64,000 nucleotides of DNA from the NCBI RefSeq assembly GCF_001312865.1, contig NZ_BBER01000002.1, positions 124,001 through 188,000 on the forward strand, read 5' to 3'. Positions 50,212-62,747 of this stretch are shown here, one piece after another. This DNA is from Lacticaseibacillus thailandensis DSM 22698 = JCM 13996 (GTDB lineage Bacteria; Bacillota; Bacilli; Lactobacillales; Lactobacillaceae). Under the pieces are notes generated by a model, which was not told the DNA's origin, did no database searches, and saw only the letters and a program-made list of their open reading frames with translations. Positions within the stretch are counted from its first letter, which is position 1; the number at the start of each line of letters is the position of its first letter. The position numbers and the translations under genes are program-made.

Positions 50212-50447
50212 ATTCACCCTGGAGAGTTTAATAACATTACGAAATAAAATATTCTATACGAAGTTGCACGGATAGAATACTTTTTGCATGCGGAAATATG
50301 TTAAAATTTGGGCAAGAGGGTCGTACGTTGGTACCGTCAGTATTTGGGGATTGGGGGTCGTAAGACGCAGGGCCATGGGAGCGTGTAAGCAAAGGTTCAC
50401 TATAGGTTAGCTGGAGTAATCGGGCCAATTTAAAGGGGGACTTTGCA

Positions 50448-53400
50448 ATGAATAAACGTGATGTGGCGCGCTATGCAGTAAATGAGCGCGAACATTATAA
50501 GATGTATAAACAAGGCAAAATGTGGGCCTTCGCCCTAATCACGACGTTTGCTTTAGGGGCGGGCGCCACGTCGTTGGGTCACACCACCGTGCGGGCGGAT
50601 GTCAATAGTCATACCAGTGCGGTGGCTACCAGCAGGGCTGCTACGAATGCTACCCACGGGACGGTTCAGGTTGCTGCGACGCAGAGTAGTAGTACGAGTG
50701 CTGCTGATAGTACTGCATCTAGCAGCACCGCGGCAACTAGCAGCGTGGCTAGCAGTAATAACACGACGAGTGCGGGCACTAGTCAGTCATCCCCAGCGGT
50801 AGGGTCCAGTAGTGCTAGTGTTGCCACCTCGAGTAACGGTAGCGGTGGGGCTAGTGTCGCAAGCAGCGCGACTACGATCAGTGCTGCGGTCAGTGCGAGT
50901 GTGGCCACTAGTACTGTAGCTAGTAGTGCGGCCCAGGTGGCAAGTTCCGCCGCCGCTTCGAGTGCGGCGACGACGCTTGTTGATCCGTCACCAGCTTCGT
51001 TAGCCGCGGCTAAGTCCAGTGCGACCGCCCAATATCAGGCTACCGGTCAGACACAAGCTATCCGTGCCGTGGCTGGACTCCCAAGTGACACCACGAAGGT
51101 CACCGTGACGAAGTCGGCGGACACTGTGGGATACGGGTCAGGCTTAAGTGAATTGGATTTAAGCGTTAATATTACTAACCCGACAGCGGGGGATGTGTAC
51201 ACAATCACCATTCCGGGTGACGGGGCCGTCTTTAAGTACCAACGTACTGCGGCGCTGATTGCTGGGGGTACTACCTACGGGACGGTGACGGACAACACCA
51301 TTAACGCGGACGGCACCCGCACCATCACGGACACTATGACCGCTAGTTACTCGGGGGTGTTGGTACAACAAATCACAATTGGTTTAAATAGTAATTATGG
51401 CGCTCAAGCCACACCAATGGCGGATATTGGGACAACCACGAAAACGATTCGCTACACCGTTAATGGTGTCGAGCAGGCGCCACAGACCATTACCCAAATT
51501 GTCACCCCCGCGGCCGTTATGAATGATATGTACATGACCTATCCGGAGGGAAACAGCGATACGCCAGTGGTGAGCGGTACAGAATACGTTTATACCTACC
51601 GCGTGGATGAATCCAACGGGGTGTTCGATAACCAATATCAGTCGGAACGGGTCAACTCAGCGGACAATTATGGTTCGACGTTAACTATCCCGGTACCCGC
51701 TGGCTTTGTGCTGGATCCAGATACCACCAGTGCGTTGAACGACTTTGAAGATGAAACCACCATTACCCAGCCGGGCGGTGCGGGTACCGATATCGTTATT
51801 ACGGTCCCGCGTGGGTCCGGTAATCAGGGCTTTCAAAATGCTGGTGGGTATCGCCTCGCTGGTAAGTTTACGGTAGCCCCCGCAGCCGATACGACCAAGT
51901 ACACCGCTAGTGGCGTAGCAACCCTGACGCAGCAGATCGATGATGCGGGAACACTCTTCACGGCTGTGGGCCAAAACCCGTGGGCAGTCTCGATTGCGGG
52001 CACCAACACTGCCATCACGCCGGCTGCGCAGATCACCGTCGACGGTAACAGCACGACCGCGGGGGACCAGCTGGTCCTCGACCAAGATACAACGGATGAT
52101 CCGACCTTCCTGGCGCAAATCAAATTTAGTAACAACAGTGTGGTTGCCCTAGATCACCCGCAATTTCAAATCACCATTCCAAGTGGCATCGTGGACACGT
52201 CCATCTTGCTACCCAAGGGTGAGGTCACACCGATTAACTATTTGCCGGGGACGATATCGTACAGCTACACATTAACCCTTGCTGATGGCACCACGGAAAC
52301 CGGTACTGCGGCTAGTGGTGATACGATTACCAGCCAGTCGGGTAGCGCTATTCGGCAGGCTGACATTACCATCAATAATCTGGCTGCTGGGGCGGCTTGG
52401 GATACTAATGGTGAGCTGGATAAGCACGATACGTTTACAATTTTTGGGCGTCTCAATGACACCCTTGATGACGGTACCACGATTGCTGAAGGGGATGTCC
52501 TGACCTTTGATGCTGCCCTGGCGTTGGCGGGGAGTGTTACCCCATTGAGTCAGGCTAGCATCGGGGAGACGGTCACGATTCCGTATGATACGGTCCATAG
52601 CTATTTGTACCAACCTAACCAAACACCAGGAGTAACAGACGCTGGCGTGATGGGGACGATTGGTTCTGGCGGTTACCAGCATACGACGGACAACATCTTT
52701 GAACCGATTCTCTACTACGTCCTACCTGCGGCTGCTACTTTTGACGGGCTCAATTGGAATGAACCTGACGCCCAAGTGTCCGAATTTACTGCGGATGATG
52801 GGCGCACGGTGGTTAAAATTGACTACTCGCACACCGGTGTGTCGATCAACACCGCACTGACTGGTTACGAGATTAAGCTGAACAATAAAATTGATGCCTT
52901 ACCAGGAGACTATCCGTTGGCATTGTACATTTATTCGCCAACAACGGTACTGACGAATAATACTCCGGTAGAGGACACGTCATTCACGGATGGTAATGCC
53001 GATGCGGTTGCGTACATTAAGGACCTGGGTGGCTGGATTTGGCACATTAGTTCGGTGGGCACCTTCACCGACTATACCCTCGCGCAAGGTACTCAGGACA
53101 GTGATGCGTCCAATGTCGGGACGACCAATGCGTACGCTACGGCCGACTCACACTTTTACGTTTCGCTGGTCAATACGGTCAAGGATAATGGCCAGCATGA
53201 TGGTCAAGTGATTGTTAACCTGCCTGAAGTGGGTGATGACCAAGGCTCACAGTTCACCTTTGAACTGTCCGGCCCTATTACCGTTCCCGCCAACTATACG
53301 GTTACGGAGGGGACCGGTGGACCGATTGACGCCACCGTCTTGTACTCCACACAGCGCGCGCAGGTAGTTAACAACCAGACGACGGTTGACCTCAGTGGTT

Positions 53401-56400
53401 ACATGACGGCCGACCAGCTCGCAGCGGCAGGTATTGCCTGGCTGACGTGCGTTCCGTCGCCATTTCCATTAACGACATTGCCAGTTTGACGTCCACCGGG
53501 CGCATTGACCTGGCGGGCCAGGTGGCCGACGCGGTGAATCACTTAGGCGACACCGGCTACCTAGAAACGGCGTTTGCCGTTGATGGCGGTGCGTACTCGG
53601 TGCAGGGCAAGGGCACGACCGCACAACTAACGGTGCAAAGTTACTCGGACATTCAGGCGCGGTACCACTACGTTGACAGTGATGGGCAAGATCAGTACAT
53701 CAACTTACCCGACCTGTCGAAGACGTTGGTCAACGACACCGATACGGTGCCGGTTTTGCCAACGACGCAGGCTGATATGTCTACGCTGGACCAGAACCTG
53801 ATTCCTGACGGTTACGAAATGGTCGATGGGTACACCGTGTTAGCGGCTGACGGGCAAACCCCTGGCCAAGCGGTATCTGGGGCCGTGGTCAATCACAATA
53901 TGAACGGTGACATCATCCAGTACGAACTGCAAAGTCAGTACACGGTGACCTTCGAATACGTTGATGACGCGACCGGCACGGTGACACCGGGGACGACTGT
54001 CCGGGCACCAGCCGGCCAGCAAGTGACCTATGACCTTGATGTACCAACGGGTTACACGCTGGCAACCAAGCAAGATACCGGTGTGAATATCAATGGCAAT
54101 GAACTCGACTACACCATGACGCCGGTAGCTACCACCACGGTCCAGATTCACATTATTCCGGCTAAGGAGACCGGCACCGCCACGACGACACGGACAATTA
54201 CGTACAAAGTGGCGGGCGATGCCTTTGCTGCTCCCACTGCAGTGACGCAGACGATGGAGTGGACCACGACCAAGGATCTGGTCACGGGGGTTATCACGGC
54301 GGTGCCGCAGGGCAACTTTGCGAGCGTTGATTCGCCGTACGTTCCGGCAACTACCGTTGATGGTGTCCAAACAGCTTGGCGTCCGGATGTGGCGACCGTT
54401 CCTGGTGTCACCCTGGCCGAACAAACTGGCATGCCCGAGGATGCCGATGACGTGATTGTCACGTACCAGCCGTACGCGGAAGTGGACACGGCGCCAGCGG
54501 TGCAAACCAAGTCGCAGGTCGGCGAACCACTGCACGCAGTGGCCACTACGATGCAGTACGTGGATGATGTGACGGGTGAGCAGGTCGGAACCACTACGAC
54601 TCATGTGGGTGAACCAGGACGCACGTTTGATTGGATGGCAGTGGTGCCAACCAACTATCGCCTGGCAGACGGTCAGGCGGCTAGTGGGACTTACACTTTT
54701 GCCGAAACGGACAATGCGCCCGTTGTCATTCACCTGACACACCAAGTTGTTGACGGTCAGACTGAAACCACGCGGACGATTACGTACAAAGTTGAGGGTG
54801 ACGCGTTTACCGCACCAGCCCCGGTGACGCAGACGGTCACCTGGAAGACGGCAACAGATTTGGTCACGGGTGATGTGGTTGCTACGCCTGCAGGCAACTT
54901 TACGAGCGTCACCTCACCGTACGCGCCGGCAACCACTAATGATGGCGTGCAGACCAGTTGGCAGCCGGATGTGGCCACGGTTGCTGGTATTGAGCTAACG
55001 CCAGTCATGGGCACACCAACCGATCCGGCAAGTGTGACCGTGACGTACCGGCCGTACGCACAGATTGATACGGTTGAAACAACTCCCCAAACTAAGACGC
55101 AGGTCGGCGAACCACTGCACGCAGTGGCAACCACGGTCAGTTACCTGGACGACGTCACGGGTGAGCAGGTTGGGACCGCCACGACTCACGTCGGTGAACC
55201 CGGACGGACGTTTGATTGGACGGCAACGGTGCCAGCCAGCTATCGCCTTGCAGACGGTCAAGCGGCTAGTGGCACCTACACATTTGCCGAAACAGATAAT
55301 GTGCCCGTTGTCATTCACCTGACGCACCAAGTTGTTGACGGTCAGACCGAGACCACCCGGACGATTACGTACAAAGTCGAAGGTGACGCGTTTACGGCAC
55401 CAGCCCCAGTGACGCAGACCGTGACCTGGAAGACGGCCACTGACCTCGTCACGGGTGACGTGGTCGCTACGCCTGCAGGCAACTTTGCGAGCGTCACCTC
55501 ACCATATGCGCCAGCAACTACCAGTGATGGTGTGCAGACTAGCTGGCAGCCAGATGTGGTTACAGTTGAGGGTATTAAGCTGACGCCAGTTACGGGCACA
55601 CCAACCGATCCGGATAATGTTACCGTGACGTACCGGCCGTACGCACAGATTGACACCACCGGCACGACTCCTGAGGCCAAGACGCAAGTCGGCGAACCGC
55701 TGCACGCAGTGCAACCACGGTCAGTTACCTGGACGACGTCACCGGCAAACAAATTGGTGCCACTACAACCCAGGTTGGTGAGCCGGGACGGACCTTCGAC
55801 TGGACGGCGACGGTACCAGCCAACTACCGTTTGGCAGATGGTCAGGCGGCTAGTGGGACGTACACCTTTGCTGAAACGGGCAACGCACCCGTCGTCATCC
55901 ACCTGACGCATGAAGTTAGTGATGGCACTGCCGTAACCTCACGGACAATTGATTATCAGGTTGAAGGTGATGCGTTTACCGCACCAGCACCAGTGGCACA
56001 GACGGTCACCTGGAAGACGACTACCGACCTGGTTACGGGTCACGTAGTTGCCACGCCGCAGGGCTCCTTTGGCACCGTGACCTCGCCGTACGTTCCCGCA
56101 ACGACGGCGGATGGCGCTCAAACTAGCTGGCGGCCGGATATTGCGACGGTGGCGGGCATGACGCTCACGCCACTGACCGGGCTGCCAACCAGTCCCGAGA
56201 ACGTCACCGTTACTTACCAGCCGTACGCGCAGGTTGACACGGGCGACCCAACCACCCAGACCAAGACGCAGGTTGGCGTGCCGTTACATGCGGTGCAAAC
56301 GACGGTCCAGTATGTGGATGACGTTACGGGTGACCAAGTTGGTTCAGCCACAGTGCATGTGGGTGAGCCGGGACAGACGTTTGATTGGGCGGCGACGGTA

Positions 56401-57390
56401 CCAGCCAACTACCGTTTGGCCGACAATCAAGCCGCCAGTGGCACGTACGTCTTTGCCGAAACGGACAACGCGCCGGTGGTCATTCACCTGACGCACCAAG
56501 TCGTTGACGGTCAGACCGAAACTACGCGGACGATTACGTACCAAGTTGATGGGGATGCCTTCACAGCCCCGGCGCCAGTGACGCAGACGGTCACCTGGAA
56601 GACGACTACCGACTTAGTTACGGGTCACGTGGTTGCCACCCCGCAAGGCAGCTTTGCTAGTGTCACCTCGCCGTACGTGCCCGTAACCACGGCCGATGGC
56701 GCCCAAACCAGTTGGCGGCCGGATATTGCGACGGTGGCGGGCATGACGCTCACGCCACTGACCAAACTGCCAGCCAGTCCGGAGAACGTTACCGTTACGT
56801 ACCAGCCATACGCGCAGGTCGACACGGATGATCCGATCACCAAGTCGATTGCGCGGGTTGGCGAACCGGTCTACGCGGCCAAGTACATGGTCAACTTTGT
56901 CACTACGACGGGCAAAGTGGTCGGCACGCTCAACCGTGTTGGTGATCCGGGCGACCGCTTCACGGTCAGTGCGCCCGCTGGCTACCACTTCGTTTATGGG
57001 GATGCCGGGCTGATCACGCTACCGGAAAGCAACGCGGCAGCCATCAACGTATTAGTGACCACCGATACGACGCACAACGGTGGCACAACGCCAACACCGA
57101 CCCACCGGCTGCCAGCCACCGGTGGCAACCCAATGATGACTACGCCGCAACGGACTGCACCGACAAGTGGAGCGCCGACTAACGCCGCCCGGACGACAAC
57201 CGTCACGGGGGCGATGCGGACCTTGCCGACGACCGGCCATGCGGCTGCGCACCGGCTTCCGGGCACTGGTGCCCGGACACTCCCACAGACGGGCGAGCAG
57301 CAAAATGCTTGGACCGTCGCCGGGTTAGGTCTGTTGACGATGGCTCTCGGTTTGTTCGGCTGGAAGCGCCGGCGTCATGATGCACGGTAA
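50448..57390 (+). CDS. Large mucus-binding, cell-wall-anchored adhesin (two frameshifts)
   Basis: About 2,314 residues after restoring one G near 53441 (AWADVRSVAIS) and one near 55711. Residues 18-26 (KMYKQGKMW) are the KxYKxGKxW signal-peptide motif of large LAB adhesins; cleavage is probably near VRAD (about 45). Residues about 46-190 are Ser/Thr/Ala-rich. Residues about 220-1000 are beta-rich, domain-like segments. Then MucBP-type (VTFEYVDDATGTV) and Mub-B2-like modules form tandem repeats of exactly 195 residues from about 54190 to 56860. The end carries four LPxTG-like pentapeptides (LPATG, LPTTG, LPGTG, LPQTG); the last, LPQTGE, with a hydrophobic helix and KRRRHDAR tail, is the sortase signal. 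It should bind mucin or similar glycans. ATG after AAAGGGGG. Confidence 0.9.
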
Positions 57391-57441
57391 TTGAGGGTAT
57401 ACAAATGGCCCTAGGATCGACCAGTAACTTTGGTTATCCTA
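54518..57441 (+). repeat. 585-bp tandem repeats within the adhesin gene
   Basis: The motif VGEPLHAV or its variants begin at 54518, 55103, 55688, 56272 and 56857. Spacings are 585, 585, 584 and 585 bases, that is 195 residues each, four full repeats plus a final degenerate one. Adjacent units are very similar at the DNA level, so copy number could vary or be miscounted in assembly. The single 584-base interval reflects one missing G near 55711. Confidence 0.85.
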
Positions 57442-57447
57442 GGGCCA
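57406..57447. terminator. Bidirectional terminator between adhesin and MFS genes
   Basis: TGGCCCTAGGAT (57406-57417) is the exact reverse complement of ATCCTAGGGCCA (57436-57447). Confidence 0.85.
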
Positions 57448-57459
57448 CTTTGTGTCTAT

Positions 57460-58868
57460 TTATTTATGATCTGCCTGGACGGGGTAGGCGAAGTGTGCAT
57501 ACAGCGTCGCCAAGAACAGCCCGAATCCGAGCACGAGTAGGAGGCAAAGTCGACTTTGGCCCCTAAAACCGTAGCCCTGGTGGCCGTCATGGTTAACGTA
57601 AACGCGGCGATGATGGCGGACATCACGCTGGTCCCCAGGGAGCCGGCGTACTGTTGCATCATGCTGAAGAGGGAGTTTTGGTCGGCCTTTTGCCGGCCGC
57701 TGACCTGCATACTACCGTCGGAAATAGCAACCCCAAAGCCGGAGTTAAAGCCGATTCGCAGTATCACGTAGAGGATGGCAATGCCGACGACCGTTAAGCT
57801 GTCGGTCAGCACCCACAGTAATACGAGTGCGAGGCACGCCATGACGCTACTGAACGTCAACGGAATCGTGGCGCCCACGCGGTCGTACACACGTCCAGCG
57901 ATTGGGGCGCAGACGGCGCCGACCAACGCGCCCGGCAGTAACATGAGGCCCGCGCTCATCGCTGAAGCCCCCAGCACGGTTTGGGCCAATAGTGGCAGGA
58001 CGAGGGAGAGGCCGATGTTAATGAACTGCAGACCAAAGTAGGTGAACAGTCGTAGTCGTAGTACCGGCCGACGCAGGATGCGGTAGTCGAGCAGCTTGCG
58101 GGCACCATGCCGCGCGTAGAACCAGAACACGCCGGCCACGACGATACTACCGGCCACCCAAAACCAAAAGTGACCGTTAGCCCAGCCATTGGTACCGGCA
58201 CCGTTAAATGCAAAGACGATGCCGGCGAACAGGGCGGCCAGGATGATCATACCGAGGTAGTCGAACCGTAACGACCCGACCCCCGCGGCTTTGCCCTTGA
58301 TCGTGGTCCCACCCAGAATGGCAATGATGGCGAGCAGCGGTACGATGCCAATGAAGATCGCACGCCAAGACCAGAGGCTGGTAAGAACACCACCGTACGT
58401 CGGGCCGAGCGCTGGCGCTAGCGACACGATGACGCTGGCAAAACCGGTGTAGACGCCCAGTTGGGTGCGCGGGACGCGGGTCAGGATGATTTGGAACATC
58501 AGCGGGGTGGAAATCCCGGTAGCGACGGCCTGCAATAGCCGTCCCGTTAGTAGCATGGCAAATGTGGGTGCGAACAGGCACATCAGGCCACCAACCAGGC
58601 AGATGCCGACGGCGCAAAGGAAGAGTGGCCGCGGGTTGAAACGTTTAAGGATGTACGCGGTGGTGCTCATGACGATGGTGACCACCAACAAGTAGGCGGT
58701 GGTGAGCCATTGGACGGTGTCGAGGGAAACCCCCATCGTTTTGATCAAGGTAGGGAAGGTAACGTTCATTGAGGTTTCAACCAGAATGCCGACGAACGAC
58801 AGCATTCCGACCGCCGCAATGGCGAGTTTGGTACTAGTGGGAACGGTAGTTGGTTCAACGTGTTGCAT
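57460..58868 (-). CDS. MFS drug exporter, DHA2 (EmrB/QacA) family (C-terminal frameshift)
   Basis: 469 residues with 14 membrane segments expected for DHA2. Motif A-like and motif C regions: ETSMNVTFPTLIKTMG, TAYLLVVTIVMSTTAYILKRF, GRLLQAVATGISTPLM and PALGPTYGGVLTSLWSWRAIF. One base is missing near 57542; correction changes a polar tail into a proper last helix (LLLVLGFGLFLATLYAHFAY) and a stop at 57460-57462. It likely exports cationic or other toxic compounds by proton antiport. ATG preceded by AAGGAG. Confidence 0.88.
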
Positions 58869-58934
58869 AATATGGAACTCCTTTATGTTTACTATTTATA
58901 GGCGGTGGCGCCTGAAGCAGTTAGTGGTGTGCTG

Positions 58935-59000
58935 TTATCGCTCTCCCTCTGACTGCCAATATGCATCGGGCTGCAGTTTCTCGCACTGTGGGACACGGCG
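58935..59000. repeat. Solitary partial copy of the structured 114-bp repeat
   Basis: CTCTCCCTCTGACTGCCAAT-type bases then ATGCATCGGGCTGCAGTTTC at 58961-58980 match the unit junction of the array at 13695-14120 (CTCTGACGTCCGATATG then TATCGGGCTGCAGTCTCTCG). Only the junction and the first 25 bases of a unit are kept. It is followed by GTGGGACACGG, a string also found at about 13592, just before the array. Confidence 0.7.
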
Positions 59001-59027
59001 ACCACACCTGCTGGGAATGCTGCTCAC

Positions 59028-59072
59028 AAAAAAAAGCCGGCGTGCTGGGGTTTTACGCCCCACCAGGCCGGT
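59028..59072 (-). terminator. Terminator of the pepI-like gene
   Basis: Minus strand: CCGGCCTGGTGGGG, loop, CCCCAGCACGCCGG, then eight T. Confidence 0.85.
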
Positions 59073-59083
59073 TTCTATCATAG

Positions 59084-59989
59084 TTAGTCGTTAAAATTGC
59101 CTGATTCAACGTCGCGGATGAACTGCTTCAGGTGCTTGAAGTAGACCGGGGCATTGTCAATCATGTGGTGGTGTCCACCATTAGGCGTGGTGACGAGCCG
59201 GGCGTGGGGGATGACTTCAGCCATCCGCTGGGCGGACTTCATTGGCATCGTTTCGTGTTCCCCAAAGGTCAACAGGGTGGGCACGGTGATGTTGTGAATC
59301 TGGTCACGCAGGTCAAAGTCCTTCAGCTTACCGGTGACAACGAACTCGTTGTCGCCCTGGAAGACGTTGTAGACGTCGGTAGCCATCGTGCTGATCAGGT
59401 GGCTGATAGCTGGCGGCTGCTTGCGGTCCACGTAGCCGGCGTTGAGGATGTCAACGTAGTGCTGATACTGGGGATCGTCCCAGTTGCCAGCAGCTTCCTG
59501 TTCCTTCATGTACTTCACGGCTGAAGGTGGCAGGGCTTCTTCGCGGACCAGGTTGATGTGTTCCACGTATTCTTCGATGTTATCGGTCATGGAACTGATA
59601 ATGGCACCCTTGAGGTGTTCGCCGTACTTTAGGGCGTACAGCTGGGTGAGGGCCCCACCCCAAGACTGGCCGATCAGGTAAAAGTGGTCCAGGCCTAGTT
59701 TCTGGCGTACTTCTTCGACTTCGTCCAGGTAGTAGTCGTAGGTCAGGTACTTAGCGGCAATTTCTGGGTCGGAGTAGTCCGGCTGGTCCGAGTAGAACGA
59801 ACCGAGCTGATCGTACATATGTACTTGTACACCGAGGTCAGCGAGTTCTTCGCCGAAGTTTTCCCAGTATTCATGCGTGCCACCGGGGCCACCGTGTAGG
59901 CAAAGCAGGTGGATGTCACCCTCGCCTTGCGTGTTGGTCCACAGGTGGTACCCGTTATCAAGCGTGATGATAGTTGTGCCTTGCTTCAT
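59084..59989 (-). CDS. pepI: Proline iminopeptidase (alpha/beta hydrolase)
   Basis: 301 residues. Nucleophile elbow GQSWGGALTQ (Ser), oxyanion segment HGGPGGTHEYW, aspartate in TFGEHETMPMK region and histidine in GGHHHMIDN. The HGGPG motif and overall length match PepI of lactobacilli, which removes N-terminal proline from peptides during casein or plant protein use. The start at 59989 follows AGGTGA. It is divergent from helD; a -10 TAGAAT is at 60031-60026. Confidence 0.92.
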   Translation of the reverse strand: MKQGTTIITLDNGYHLWTNTQGEGDIHLLCLHGGPGGTHEYWENFGEELADLGVQVHMYDQLGSFYSDQPDYSDPEIAAKYLTYDYYLDEVEEVRQKLGLDHFYLIGQSWGGALTQLYALKYGEHLKGAIISSMTDNIEEYVEHINLVREEALPPSAVKYMKEQEAAGNWDDPQYQHYVDILNAGYVDRKQPPAISHLISTMATDVYNVFQGDNEFVVTGKLKDFDLRDQIHNITVPTLLTFGEHETMPMKSAQRMAEVIPHARLVTTPNGGHHHMIDNAPVYFKHLKQFIRDVESGNFND

Positions 59990-60281
59990 GTGTGGGTCAC
60001 CTAGCTTCCTAAATAAGATAGTTTCATTCTATCACAATCGGGAGTGGCGGGTTTATGGCGTCGGTCACGCAAGCTGTAGTCATCGTCAACAGGCCTAGGA
60101 TGCTCACTACTAAGTAAATTACAATATAACTACAATTATCGGAGCAACAGAAACAACCAAAACACCAGCAATTATCGCGCGCTAACGGCGATGAGAACGG
60201 GCGGAAGCGCTTGAAGAACATTTCTAATAGTGGTAACATATTACAACGATAATTTTTTAATACGGTTAAGGGGGTTGGGCC
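59990..60281. other. Divergent promoter region between pepI and helD
   Basis: AT-rich, with the pepI -10 (TAGAAT, minus strand 60031-60026) and short similar motifs ACAATATAACTACAATTATC near 60120-60140. No gene. Confidence 0.5.
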
Positions 60282-62580
60282 TTGGAGGACTCAGAAAAGC
60301 AGTACGAACAACAGCACCTAGATGATACGGTGTGGGAGCTGCACGCCGCTGACAAGCGGCTGACGCAGGAAATTGCCAAGACACAATCCGAAGAAAAGAA
60401 TATCAGTGACAACTTCTTCAGCGACTTTTCCATTAACCTGACCAACGATGACGAAATCATCGAAACGGCCGCGTCCGTGCAGCAACAGCAGCAACTGCTT
60501 GATGAACGGGCCAACGCTCACCGGCAGTCGACCGTTCAGTTGGGTACGGTCAAGCGCTTGTTGAGGAATCCTTACTTTGCACGGATTGACTTTCAAGAAG
60601 CTGGTGAACAACCCGAAACCATTTATATTGGGCTGGGTAGCTTTACCGACGCAACGGTCACTTCCTGATCTACGACTGGCGAGCACCAATCAGTTCCATC
60701 TATTATGACGGCAAGCTGGGGCAGGTCACCTACCAGACCCCGGACGGCCCGCAACGGGTGGAGTTGAGTTTGAAGCGCCAGTTTGTGATCAAAGACGGGA
60801 CGAAGATCGAGACCATGTTCGACACCGCCGAAACGATTGGTGACCAGATGCTGCTGGAAGTGCTGGGGGAGAAGTCTGACACCCAGATGAAGAGCATCGT
60901 CACCACGATTCAGCGTGAGCAGAACCAGATTATTCGCGACACCACGGCTGACCTGCTGTTTGTTCAGGGGGCAGCCGGTTCCGGTAAGACCAGCGCGGTA
61001 CTGCAGCGGGTGGCGTACCTGTTGTATCGGTATCGGGGCAACCTGACCTCCAGCCAGGTGATCATGTTCTCGCCCAACCAACTGTTCTCTGACTACATCG
61101 GCAACGTGCTGCCCGAAATGGGTGAGCAGAACATGGTACAGTTTACCTACTACCAGTACGTGACGCGCCGGACGCCGGGGATGCACGTGCAGAACCTGTT
61201 CCAGCAGTTTGAAGCCGACCAGACGCCTTTGCAGGCCAAAGTTGCGGCGCTGAAGGAAAGTGATGCTTTCTTCCACGCCACTGAAGCGTACGCTGAGCAT
61301 TTGCGTAGCGCCGGGGTGCGGTTCAAGGACATTCGGTTTCACGGTGGCGTCTTCTTTAGCCGCAAGAAAATTGCGGAAATCTTCTATAGTTATAACCAGA
61401 ATTACAACATGAATAACCGGGTACAGGCCACTAAGGAACGGTTGACCTCGATGCTGAACCGCCGGGTAGGCTCCGAAACCCGGGCCAAGTGGGTGCGCGA
61501 GGCCGTTGAAAACTTGTCCGAGGAAGAAATTCGGGACCTGCAGGCACAAAGTCATCCTGGTGAATTTCAGGATAGCAACAGTGAGTTCCAGTTCTACGCG
61601 CGCCACATCGTTACGGAGGCCTTTGCCGAAATCGATGCAGCCATCGTGCGCAACCGGTTCCTGAACGTTCGGGCCCAGTACGTCGCGTTCTTGCGCGCCG
61701 TGCCGGACCTGCTGGATGTGACCAAGTTTGGTATTACGCCGAGTGAGTGGAACCAAAGTGTCGACGAATTTGTTGAACAATTCCGCCAACGCAAGCTGAC
61801 CATGGCCGACGCGACGCCATACTTGCACCTGTACGACTTGATGATTGGTCGGCATGGTGACCGCAAGATGCGCTTTGTCTTCATCGACGAAATTCAGGAC
61901 TACACGCCGTACCAACTGGCGTACCTGCAGAAGAACTTCCCGCGGGCCAAGTTTACCTTGCTGGGTGACCTAAACCAGGCCATCTTTACCGGTAGCAACG
62001 CCCGGAACCTGATGGGTTCGGTCACCAAGTTGTTCGATCCGGACAAGACGCGCGTGGTGCAGTTAACGCAGTCATACCGCTCGACGGCCCAGGTCACCGA
62101 GTTCACGAAGGCCCTGCTCAAGAGTGGCCAGAAGATCGTGGCGTTCAACCGGCAGGGCGACTTGCCACAGGTCTTGGTCCGCGCGACGTCGGCGGACGCC
62201 TTTAATACTTTGACCAAGCAGTTGGCTACCAACGCGCAGGATCACGACACGACGGCCATCATCACGCGGTCGTTGGGTGACGCTGCGGCGCTGCAGCAGC
62301 AGCTCCACGATGCGGGTCAGCGGTCGACGTTGATTCGCTCAGAGAACCAGCGGCTGGTGCCGGGCGTACTCGTGGTACCGTCGTTCTTGGCCAAGGGCTC
62401 GAGTTTGACGCCGTGGTGGCGTGGAACGTGACGCCAGCAAACTTTGGCGCGGATACGGACCGGGAACTTTTGTACACCATCTGCTCTCGGGCGATGCACC
62501 GCTTGACGGTGATTGCCACGGGTGCGGTATCTCCGTTGATCACGGCGGTGGACCCTAAGCTGTACACAACCGAACAGTAA
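60282..62580 (+). CDS. helD: HelD-like UvrD/Rep-family DNA helicase / RNA polymerase-recycling factor (two frameshifts)
   Basis: 766 residues from a TTG start with AAGGGGG upstream, after restoring one G near 60656 (DATGHFLIYDWRAPISSIYYD) and one C near 62398 (FLAKGLEFDAVVAWN). The N-terminal region (1-110) is a coiled-coil arm (Glu/Gln-rich), as in HelD proteins that enter RNA polymerase. Walker A is FVQGAAGSGKTSAVLQR, DEAD-like box FVFIDEIQDYTP, then LTQSYRSTAQVTEF and TICSRAMHRLTV. In Bacillus, HelD releases stalled RNA polymerase from DNA using ATP. It is a single gene. Confidence 0.9.
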
Positions 62581-62747
62581 TATTGCGAGCGACTACCAGT
62601 GAGGTGGCCGCTTTTGGCAATTGTCGCGCTGATTGGCCAAGCAATGCAGGCCACTGGCTACTTGTTGGTAGTGTCATCGGCCGCAAGCAATAATTGTGGT
62701 AGAATACTGCCATTAAGACACGGGACGATAATTTGGAGGCAAGAATA

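Noticed and set aside
53441-55711. Adhesin region read as three separate surface-protein genes
   Set aside because: The breaks are single-base losses inside continuous domains and there are no ribosome sites at the second and third frames.
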